Assembly (NCBI GenBank): GCA_025350285.1
Contig: JANXYE010000256.1
Location: 1 to 7,547, forward strand
Reading direction: 5' to 3'
DNA length: 7,547 nucleotides
DNA from: Chloroflexota bacterium
GTDB taxonomy: Bacteria > Chloroflexota > Dehalococcoidia > Tepidiformales > Tepidiformaceae
Position numbers and translations under genes: made by a program. The number at the start of each line of letters is the position of its first letter. Position 1 is the first letter of the stretch. Below the pieces are notes generated by a model that saw only the letters and a list, made by a program, of their open reading frames with translations, was not told the origin of the DNA and did no database searches. Below are positions 1 through 5,433 of the stretch, in pieces.

Positions 1-1
1 C

Positions 2-448
2 CTGGGGCCCCAGATGCTCAAGATCGCGGGCCGCCTGGCCGATGGCACCGCAACCTGGATGGGCGGCCCGAAGTACCTGGAAAAGACCGCCGTCCCGATC
101 ATCACGAGTTCCGCAAAGGAGGCCGGACGGCCCGAACCGCGGATCATCTCCGGGTTCCCGATTGCCGTCACCTCCAAGGTCGCTGAGGCAAAGCAGTCCG
201 CCTCGAAGGCATTCGCCATTTACGGACAGTTGCCTTCATATCGCGCCGTGCTCGACATCGAAGGGGCGGCGGACGCCTCAGGCGTCGCTATCGTCGGCAA
301 CGAGGAGGCGGTGCTGAAACAGCTCCGCGACCTGCGCGATGTGGGCGTGACGGACTTCAACGCGTCTCCGTTCCCGGTAGACGACGATGCGGACGCGATC
401 AAGAGAACCTACGCGCTGATGGCTGAAGTCGCGAAGAACGGGCTCTAA
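2..448 (+). CDS. F420-type luciferase-like (LLM) oxidoreductase, C-terminal part
   Basis: This is the C-terminal 148 residues of a luciferase-like monooxygenase-family flavin/F420-dependent oxidoreductase. The reading frame is open to the left edge, so the ATG at 14 is very probably internal. The residues LGPQ just before it continue into the family signature LGPQMLKIAGRLADG, normally found past the middle of these TIM-barrel proteins. Family members are usually about 280-340 residues, so roughly half is missing off-window. The end of the protein (TDFNASPFPVDDD, then a helix to the stop) fits the last barrel strand and helix, where relatives carry a G-V/A-T-D-F segment. Members reduce or oxidise varied substrates with F420H2 or FMNH2; the substrate here cannot be read. 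It is the only plus-strand gene, converges on the GNAT gene, and shares bases with that gene's stop codon. The family call is firm; F420 rather than FMN is inferred. Confidence 0.85.
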   Translation: MGPQMLKIAGRLADGTATWMGGPKYLEKTAVPIITSSAKEAGRPEPRIISGFPIAVTSKVAEAKQSASKAFAIYGQLPSYRAVLDIEGAADASGVAIVGNEEAVLKQLRDLRDVGVTDFNASPFPVDDDADAIKRTYALMAEVAKNGL

Positions 449-1077
449 CCCGCGACTGACGAGCCCGGCTCAACGGCCGGGAGTGGCGGAACGAGTGCCC
501 TTCGGAGCACGGCCTCGAACCGGCCCTCGCCATCCCAGAGCAGCCACCATTCGCGCCGCGCCTCCATCCGAATGAGGACCGATCCCCACCGTTCGAGGCG
601 CGACACCTCGCTGAACCCGGCCCGTTCGAACGAGCGCCAGGCGCGTTCGTTCCACTCGAATGTATGCAGAAAAACCCGGCGAAACGGTAAATTCGCCCAT
701 GCGTAGCGCAGACAAGCGACCATTGCCGCCGGCCCCAACCCCCGCCCGCGGACATCCGCTTCCCCCAGCGAAATGCCGATCTCGGCGGCCTCCCGGCCGG
801 CGGTGTAGTTGTAGAGCATGACGTTCCCGACGTGCCTGCCGTCGAGGTCGATGCTGAAGCTCATGCGATTCGGATCGCCGAACAGCACCTCCTTCTCGAC
901 CAGCCGCACGTACGCGTCGAACGCGAGGTCGAGCACGGGGTTCCCATCGAGCCGAGCGGTGTCCGGGTCACGCCGCCAGCGGTGGTCGTCGGCGAAGTCC
1001 TCGCGCATCTTATGACGGATGACCATTGGGCCCGCTTCGGCGACGACGAGACGCGCCCGGATCGCCTCGGCGCTCAC
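445..1077 (-). CDS. GNAT-family N-acetyltransferase (RimJ/RimL-like)
   Basis: This 210-residue protein belongs to the GCN5-related acetyltransferases, which move an acetyl group from acetyl-CoA to an amine. The acetyl-CoA pyrophosphate loop fits R-x-x-G-x-G at residues 110-115 (RGRGLG), after the strand AEIGISLGEADV. The C-terminal part of the fold shows NERAWRSFERAGF (143-155), the usual N-x-x-A...G-F helix of RimJ/RimL-type enzymes. About 40 residues after the core (171-210) are rich in R, W and E and have no clear family match. The GTG start is preferred because a purine-rich GAGAGG ends 5 bases before it and it overlaps the Nudix stop as GTGA. The alternative ATG (residue 18, position 1026) has no good ribosome site. 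The TAG stop interlocks with the TAA of the plus-strand gene. The substrate, whether a protein N-terminus or a small molecule, cannot be told. It is the last gene of the operon. Confidence 0.85.
   Translation of the reverse strand: MSAEAIRARLVVAEAGPMVIRHKMREDFADDHRWRRDPDTARLDGNPVLDLAFDAYVRLVEKEVLFGDPNRMSFSIDLDGRHVGNVMLYNYTAGREAAEIGISLGEADVRGRGLGPAAMVACLRYAWANLPFRRVFLHTFEWNERAWRSFERAGFSEVSRLERWGSVLIRMEARREWWLLWDGEGRFEAVLRRALVPPLPAVEPGSSVAG
464..481 (+). terminator. Possible hairpin after the LLM oxidoreductase gene
   Basis: A perfect 6-base inverted repeat, CCCGGC (464-469) and GCCGGG (476-481) around a 6-base loop, starts 16 bases after the plus-strand stop. It could slow or end transcription of the oxidoreductase gene. 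No T-tract follows on either strand, so it is not a classic intrinsic terminator. It lies inside the 3' coding end of the minus-strand GNAT gene, where a GC-rich repeat could arise by chance. Confidence 0.22.
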
Positions 1078-1517
1078 GAGATCCTCTCTCCGAGGACTCG
1101 GGCGGCGTCGGCCAGGATCTTCCGTTCGTTCACGTGAGTAAGGCGGCGGTGGGCCTGGGCAATGGGCAACCAGACCACATCGTCGAATTCGTGATCATGC
1201 CGGGACACATCTCCTCCGACGGGCTCCATCAACCAGTGATGCACGTGCTTGTGAAACCGTACCCCGTTGGCCGTGAACCAGTAGCGGATCGTGCCAATCT
1301 TGGCCCCCGGGCGGACATCGAGACCCGTCTCCTCTTGCACCTCGCGGATGGCGGTCTGCTCGATCGTTTCGCCGGCGTCCGGCGTGCCTTTCGGCAGTCC
1401 CCAAAGGTTCTCCTTGGTCCGCCCGCAGACCACCACCTCGACACCTTTGTCCGGGGTCCGGCGCCAAACGACGCCGCCGGCCGAAACGGCCGTCTGGACG
1501 GGCAGGTCGCGGTTCAT
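1074..1517 (-). CDS. Nudix hydrolase (MutT/Ap4A-hydrolase-like)
   Basis: This 147-residue, single-domain protein has a complete Nudix box, G-x5-E-x7-R-E-x2-E-E-x-G-U, at residues 44-66 (G44, E50, R58, E59, E62, E63, G65, L66). It should therefore bind Mg2+ or Mn2+ and hydrolyse a nucleoside diphosphate linked to another group. The N-terminal strand AGGVVWRR (13-20), the segment WGLPKGTPDAGE and the later HKHVHHWLM stretch (89-97) resemble Ap4A-hydrolase-like and MutT-like members. The length is typical for a stand-alone enzyme. The ATG overlaps the HEAT-gene stop as ATGA, and AGAGG lies 8 bases upstream, so the start is well supported. It is cytoplasmic, with no signal or membrane segment. 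The substrate (oxidised dNTP, dinucleoside polyphosphate, or other) cannot be chosen from sequence. Its place in an operon headed by a diadenylate cyclase hints at adenine dinucleotides, but this is only a guess. Confidence 0.93.
   Translation of the reverse strand: MNRDLPVQTAVSAGGVVWRRTPDKGVEVVVCGRTKENLWGLPKGTPDAGETIEQTAIREVQEETGLDVRPGAKIGTIRYWFTANGVRFHKHVHHWLMEPVGGDVSRHDHEFDDVVWLPIAQAHRRLTHVNERKILADAARVLGERIS
1083..1088 (-). promoter_or_regulatory. Ribosome binding site deciding the GTG start of the GNAT gene
   Basis: On the minus strand GAGAGG lies 5 bases before the GTG at 1077, inside the 3' end of the Nudix gene. This spacing supports the GTG over the in-frame ATG at 1026. It also suggests the gene can recruit ribosomes itself as well as through stop/start coupling. 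Confidence 0.55.
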
Positions 1518-2455
1518 AGGCCAATCCTCTGGCGCATCAGGTCAACGGAGCCGTCCGAGCGTGCCTCCTCAAGGGCCTCCTTCGCGGCCTCCGCGAGGGT
1601 CCCCTCCACCGACTCGATGAACGTCTCCAGGCGCTCCTCCGCTACCGACCCGCCAACCTGGCCCAGCGCCATGACGGCGGCGAGCACGACCTCCGTATCT
1701 TCATCGGCGAGGAGGTCCGAGAGGACTTCCACACCTTGCTCGGATTCGATCTCCCCGAGCGCCGTGGCAACCGCGAAGCGAAACTCGGGGTCGTCCGATT
1801 GCACCTCTTCTTCAAGGATTTCTAGCCAGCCCCCACCGCCGGAATGGCCCATGGCCCGAATCGCGGCCAGCCGCAAGCCGCGGTCCTCGTGGTAGTAGGC
1901 GTCGCTGATGAGTGTCTCGACCCACGGGAGCGAACGAATCCCGAGCGACTCCACCGCCCGGCCACGGATGTCGAGCGACGGCTCGTCCTCCGCCGCCGCC
2001 GCGCGGAGGGCGTCCACGGCCTCATCACCCGTGACCCGGTCGATCGTCTCGTTTTCACTGGCGGCCGCGAACACGGCCAGTCCACTGGCGGCGGCCGCCC
2101 TCACCGAGTCGTCGGGATCGGACCGCAAGAGCGTTGCGAGCCGCTGCCCGACGCGCCGATCCTCGCCCTCCCAGAGCGACTCGATCGCCGCGCGGCGGAC
2201 GTCCGCTTCCGGATCGTCCAGCCCCGCCCGCCCGAGTTCGGTGAAGTTGAGATCGACGCTGTCATCCGACAATTCCCGCGCCCGGACAAGCGTCGAGCGC
2301 CGAAGTTCGGATGAGATGGACGGCCAGGCGATGCGCAGAGCAGCCGCGGCGTCGCGGTCGAGATCGGAGAAAACGGTGAGCTGCGCGGCGGCCGGAGTCG
2401 TCCCTGCCTTGAGTGAGTCGAGAAGCGCGCTGAGCGCCTCGGGAATATTCGCCAT
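1514..2455 (-). CDS. HEAT-repeat domain protein of unknown function
   Basis: From the ATG at 2455 the protein has 313 residues and consists almost wholly of alpha-helical HEAT-like repeats. About seven units can be traced, roughly 73-103, 104-135, 142-175, 176-206, 207-237, 238-268 and 269-300. Each carries a D-P/D-x-V-R-x-A-A-x-x-L/A-G-type core, as in DDSVRAAAASGL, DRGLRLAAIRAMG, DPEFRFAVATALGE and DTEVVLAAVMALGQ. The N-terminal 70 residues are helical without a clear repeat. There is no signal peptide, membrane segment or catalytic motif, and the surface is strongly acidic. Such proteins usually serve as binding scaffolds; the partner is unknown. The frame stays open further upstream (to 2566), but that part would overlap gpsA and is R-rich shadow sequence, so the ATG at 2455, which clears gpsA, is chosen. 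No Shine-Dalgarno sequence precedes it. The stop overlaps the Nudix start as ATGA, so the two are probably co-translated. Confidence 0.85.
   Translation of the reverse strand: MANIPEALSALLDSLKAGTTPAAAQLTVFSDLDRDAAAALRIAWPSISSELRRSTLVRARELSDDSVDLNFTELGRAGLDDPEADVRRAAIESLWEGEDRRVGQRLATLLRSDPDDSVRAAAASGLAVFAAASENETIDRVTGDEAVDALRAAAAEDEPSLDIRGRAVESLGIRSLPWVETLISDAYYHEDRGLRLAAIRAMGHSGGGGWLEILEEEVQSDDPEFRFAVATALGEIESEQGVEVLSDLLADEDTEVVLAAVMALGQVGGSVAEERLETFIESVEGTLAEAAKEALEEARSDGSVDLMRQRIGL
1526..1530 (-). promoter_or_regulatory. Ribosome binding site of the Nudix gene
   Basis: AGAGG on the minus strand lies 8 bases before the ATG at 1517, within the end of the HEAT gene. It supports the short Nudix start and reinitiation at the ATGA overlap. 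Confidence 0.5.
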
Positions 2456-2461
2456 GGATCG

Positions 2462-2467
2462 AGTGTA
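2462..2467 (-). promoter_or_regulatory. Possible -10 element of a leaderless internal promoter before the HEAT gene
   Basis: In the 29-base gap between gpsA and the HEAT gene, the minus strand reads TACACT, then six bases, then the ATG. This matches the TANNNT-N6-ATG spacing seen for leaderless transcripts in several high-GC bacteria, and no Shine-Dalgarno sequence is present. No convincing -35 box is seen: the hexamer at 17-base spacing is GGCTAA. The site is short and could be chance. Confidence 0.3.
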
Positions 2468-2484
2468 ACACCCGTTTGGGACGC

Positions 2485-3462
2485 TTAGCCTTCGCGCGTC
2501 AGTTCGCGCCCCAGCAAATCGGCCATCGCCTCGCGTGCCGTTTTGGCGCCGGCGAGGACGGCGCAAACCGCGGCCGTAATCGGCATCTCAACCCCGTGAG
2601 CAGCGGCAAGCGCAGCCACCACGGGGGCGGTCGTCACGCCTTCGACTGTATGGCCGATGGTCATCATCGCGGCGGCCGGCGCCCTACCAACGGCCAGGGC
2701 GAGCCCGAGCTGCTGGTTGCGGCTCAGCGGCGAAAAGCAAGTTGCCGTGAGGTCGCCGACGCCGGCGAGGCCGAGGAAGGTCTGGCGCTCGGCGCCGAGC
2801 GCCAGGCCGAGCCGGGTGATCTCCGCGAGGCCACGCGTGACGAGTGCAGCGAGCGTATTGGCCCCGAATCCGAGCCCGGTGGCAATGCCCGCGGCAATGG
2901 CGATGACGTTCTTGGCCGCACCGGCAATCTCCACGCCGGTGACATCGGCGGACCGATAAACGCGGAAGGCCGATCCTGACAGCGCCGCCTGCCAGAGCCG
3001 GGCCATCGCCTCCGACGGGGATGCGACGACGGCGGCCGATGGCAGCCCAGCCGCCACTTCGGCGGCGAGGTTCGGCCCGGACAGCACCGCGATCCGGCCC
3101 CGCGCCCACCCGGCCAACGTGGTCAGTTCGCTCATGCGGAGCATGGAAAGCGCCTCGATGCCCTTGGCCGCACAGAGGATGGGGAGGTCGCGGCCCCCGC
3201 TCAGCCGCGAAAGCGTGTCCCGGAGGGACTGCGCGGGAACGGCGGCCACGAGCCCAGCGCAGTCGGCCGGCAGGCTCGTGGCCGCTTCAACGGCGGCAGG
3301 GAGCCGAAGGCCGGGCATCCGGGCCACGGAGCGGATCTCGTTGACTGCCTCGGCTTCCGCCGCGGAGCGGCAGAGCAGGGACACCCTGTGGCCGTTACCG
3401 GCGAGCAGCCAGGCGAGCGTCGCACCCCATGAGGTCGCGCCAAGGACGGCGTAAACGGCCAT
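2485..3462 (-). CDS. gpsA: Glycerol-3-phosphate dehydrogenase [NAD(P)+]
   Basis: GpsA reduces dihydroxyacetone phosphate to sn-glycerol-3-phosphate in the cytoplasm, supplying the backbone for phospholipids and the substrate of PlsY encoded just upstream. The 325-residue length is normal. The N-terminal Rossmann fold opens with VLGATSWG (6-13), where the usual GAGSWG has T10 for the second glycine. The core continues with CAAKGIE (97-103) and LSGPNLAAEVAAGLP (127-141). The catalytic lysine is K184 in AAKN and the aspartate is D237 in GVGDLTATC. S247-R248-N249 follow, with the same K-to-D spacing (53) and D-to-SRN spacing (10) as in the E. coli enzyme. The ATG at 3462 is chosen because it begins just before the Rossmann strand. 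A longer open frame to 3675 would overlap plsY with R/S-rich shadow sequence. Only one base separates it from the plsY stop (TGA-G-ATG), and a small perfect hairpin lies directly before the start. Confidence 0.96.
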   Translation of the reverse strand: MAVYAVLGATSWGATLAWLLAGNGHRVSLLCRSAAEAEAVNEIRSVARMPGLRLPAAVEAATSLPADCAGLVAAVPAQSLRDTLSRLSGGRDLPILCAAKGIEALSMLRMSELTTLAGWARGRIAVLSGPNLAAEVAAGLPSAAVVASPSEAMARLWQAALSGSAFRVYRSADVTGVEIAGAAKNVIAIAAGIATGLGFGANTLAALVTRGLAEITRLGLALGAERQTFLGLAGVGDLTATCFSPLSRNQQLGLALAVGRAPAAAMMTIGHTVEGVTTAPVVAALAAAHGVEMPITAAVCAVLAGAKTAREAMADLLGRELTREG

Positions 3463-3463
3463 C

Positions 3464-4090
3464 TCAGCCGGACACCGGCTTTTCGCCGCCCTTGCCGATC
3501 TTCGGCTCAGTCCCGGCGAGAAGCCGCCGGATGTTCGGGATATGCATGTATTCGATAAGCGCGACGGCAAAGACGCCGAAGAACGCGAACGCCCACGACT
3601 CTGCGCCCGTCGCGGCCAGGACGACGAGGATCGCGACGGCAATCGGCGTGCCGATGATCGACATGACCGAAACATAGCGTGTCGAGCCGATCAGAATCGC
3701 GCCGATCAGGGGAAACGCGAGAGCGACGAGCGGCGTGAGCCCGAGCACTCCACCAAAGGCGGTCGCCACGCCGCGCCCACCACGGAACCTCGCGAACACC
3801 GGCCAGACGTGGCCCGCTATCCCGGCCGCCGCCCCGGCCGCCGCTACCCCGTCGTCGTGGAACACGAAACGCCCGATGAGCGCGGGCGCTGTCCCCTTGG
3901 AGATGTCACCGATGACCACGAGAGCCGCGGCGAACTTGCCGGCCGTACGCAAGACATTCGTCGTGCCTGTCTTGCCGCTCCCGAACCGCCGAATGTCCTT
4001 CCCTATGAAGGCGTAGCCCGCCAGCAGCCCGAACGGAATCGACCCGAGCAGGTAGCCGATAGCAATGTTCGCGAGGTACTCCAGTGTCAT
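3464..4090 (-). CDS. plsY: Glycerol-3-phosphate acyltransferase PlsY
   Basis: PlsY is the integral membrane enzyme that moves an acyl group from acyl-phosphate to the 1-position of glycerol-3-phosphate, giving lysophosphatidate. The 208 residues show the family order: GSIPFG (16-21) at the end of the first membrane helix; the loop GSGKTGTTN (37-45), where most members have GSGNxGATN; GDISKG (61-66); GHVWPVF followed by FRGGRGVAT (93-110), the phosphate-binding loop with R in place of the usual K at two points; and the C-terminal HIPNIRRLLAGTEPKIG (183-199). Five or so hydrophobic helices are visible, as expected. The start is an ATG overlapping the der stop as ATGA, with GGAG 11 bases upstream. 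Its product pathway joins directly to gpsA, the next gene. The tail after 200 (GGEKPVSG) is short and polar. The substrate donor implies a PlsX elsewhere; none is in the window. Confidence 0.96.
   Translation of the reverse strand: MTLEYLANIAIGYLLGSIPFGLLAGYAFIGKDIRRFGSGKTGTTNVLRTAGKFAAALVVIGDISKGTAPALIGRFVFHDDGVAAAGAAAGIAGHVWPVFARFRGGRGVATAFGGVLGLTPLVALAFPLIGAILIGSTRYVSVMSIIGTPIAVAILVVLAATGAESWAFAFFGVFAVALIEYMHIPNIRRLLAGTEPKIGKGGEKPVSG
3466..3480 (-). repeat. Perfect inverted repeat at the plsY-gpsA junction
   Basis: On the minus strand AGCCGG-TGT-CCGGCT forms a 6-base perfect stem with a 3-base loop. It covers the last codons and the first stop base of plsY and ends 3 bases before the gpsA ATG, so it could occlude or time gpsA initiation. 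Read on the plus strand it is followed by TTTT, resembling a weak terminator, but no plus-strand gene lies here to use it. Confidence 0.35.
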
Positions 4091-5433
4091 TCCGGCGGAT
4101 TCTCCGGGACGCGCCCCCTGAGCACCACTTTGATCGCCGTCCCTTCGAAGTCCGCGGACTCGCGGATAGAGCGTTCGAGGAAGCGCTTATAGCTGAAGTG
4201 CACAAGCGCCGGGTCGTTGACGAAGAGGACGAACGTCGGCGGGTCGATCGAAGCCTGCGTGGCGTAGAGCAGCTTGAGGCGCTTATTGCGGACGAGCGGC
4301 GGCACATGCTCACGCAAGGCCTTGCCGAGGACGCCGTTGAGCTGAGGCGTTGTCAGCCGGCGGCGGCGCGCTTCGCGAGCCTGCACGGCAAGGCCGAGCA
4401 GCTCGGGAAGCCCCTTCTGCTCGAGGGCGGATATGAACGCGACCATGGCCCAGGGCGCGAACTGAATCCGGCTGTGCATCTGGCGTTCGGCCCATTCCCG
4501 CTGGCCCACCGGATCGTCCCAGAGGTCGATCTTGTTCACAGCCACGATAAAGCCCTTGTTGCCGTCCATCGCAAGTCCGGCGATATGGGTATCCTGGGCC
4601 GTCACGCCCTCAGCCCCATCGATCACGAGGATGACAACGTCAGCCCGGTCCACGGCGGTCTGCGTGCGCATAAACGAATGGCGCTCGATACCCTTCCCGA
4701 GCTTGCCGGGGCGGCGGACGCCGGCCGTGTCGATCAGCAAGAACGTGCCTTCGGGCGTGTCGAGTTCGCTATCGACGGCATCGCGCGTGGTCCCGGCGAC
4801 GGCGCTCACGATCACCCGTTGCTCACCGAGAAGCGCGTTCACGAGCATCGACTTGCCGACGTTCGGACGGCCCACGATCGCCACGCGCACGCGGTCGCTC
4901 TCGACGAGCGCGGGGGCCTCCGGCAGGCGAGCGACGACTTCGTCGAGCATTAGGCCGACGCCCATATCGTGGAGGGCGCTCAATGGCAGCGGTTCGCCGA
5001 GGCCGAAGGCGGCCGCGTCGGCAATCGCCTGGGTCTCGCGGCTGGCGTTATCGACCTTGGTAGCGGCGACGATGATGGTGCGCCCGGAGCGGCGGATCTC
5101 GTCGGCGATGTCGTAGTCGCTGGCGGTCAGCCCATCGCGGGCGTCGATGCAGAGGATGACGATCGCGGCATCTCGGACGGCCGTCCGGATCTGTTCGAGG
5201 ATAAGCGGCGCGTAGACATTCTCCGATTCCGTTTCGAAGCCGCCGGTATCGATAATCCGAAAGCGGTGGTCGAGCCATTCGACATCGGCCTCAACGCGGT
5301 CTCGCGTTGTGCCGGGCTCATCCTCGACGATTGCTTTGCGTTCGCCGACGATCCGGTTAAAGAGCGACGACTTGCCAACGTTCGGACGGCCGACGATGAC
5401 AACGCGCGGGAGGGCGGCGGTTGCTGGTTTCAC
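4087..5433 (-). CDS. der: Ribosome assembly GTPase Der (EngA)
   Basis: Der is the essential tandem-GTPase that helps mature the 50S ribosomal subunit. The 448-residue protein has two G domains and a KH-like end. Domain 1 shows G1 GRPNVGKS (15-22), GTTRD (41-45), DTGG (62-65), TKVD (125-128) and SAL (152-154). Domain 2 shows GRPNVGKS (188-195), GTTRD (214-218), DTAG (235-238), NKID (300-303) and SAL (335-337). The KH-like domain runs from about 355 to 440, including PPTFVLFVNDPALVHFSYKRFLE. The first domain has T rather than N in its base-specificity motif. The start is GTG, overlapping the cdaR stop as GTGA; no good Shine-Dalgarno sequence or alternative start is seen, so translation is probably coupled. 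The length matches the family. It lies between the c-di-AMP genes and the phospholipid genes; der next to plsY and gpsA is a recurrent bacterial arrangement. Confidence 0.97.
   Translation of the reverse strand: MKPATAALPRVVIVGRPNVGKSSLFNRIVGERKAIVEDEPGTTRDRVEADVEWLDHRFRIIDTGGFETESENVYAPLILEQIRTAVRDAAIVILCIDARDGLTASDYDIADEIRRSGRTIIVAATKVDNASRETQAIADAAAFGLGEPLPLSALHDMGVGLMLDEVVARLPEAPALVESDRVRVAIVGRPNVGKSMLVNALLGEQRVIVSAVAGTTRDAVDSELDTPEGTFLLIDTAGVRRPGKLGKGIERHSFMRTQTAVDRADVVILVIDGAEGVTAQDTHIAGLAMDGNKGFIVAVNKIDLWDDPVGQREWAERQMHSRIQFAPWAMVAFISALEQKGLPELLGLAVQAREARRRRLTTPQLNGVLGKALREHVPPLVRNKRLKLLYATQASIDPPTFVLFVNDPALVHFSYKRFLERSIRESADFEGTAIKVVLRGRVPENPPE

Noticed and set aside
14..448. Complete short oxidoreductase starting at the ATG at 14
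   Set aside because: The frame continues upstream with LGPQ matching the family core, so the gene is cut by the window edge rather than short.
1026..1895. Plus-strand open frame (289 codons) across the GNAT, Nudix and HEAT genes
   Set aside because: It crosses three well-supported minus-strand genes, has low-complexity R/S/P-rich translation and no recognisable motif.
2456..2566. N-terminal extension of the HEAT gene by 37 codons
   Set aside because: It would overlap the end of gpsA and is basic, low-complexity sequence; the ATG at 2455 is the natural start.
3466..3484. Intrinsic terminator on the plus strand (hairpin followed by TTTT)
   Set aside because: No plus-strand gene lies near it, the stem is only 6 bases, and the T-run is short. 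It is kept as an inverted repeat of the minus-strand junction.
3463..3675. N-terminal extension of gpsA by 71 codons
   Set aside because: The extension overlaps plsY, is R/S-rich shadow sequence, and the Rossmann strand starts right at the ATG at 3462.
4084..4953. Long plus-strand open frame (289 codons) opposite der
   Set aside because: It lies wholly antisense to a clear der gene, is rich in R, H, D and A as expected from high-GC shadow frames, and shows no domain.
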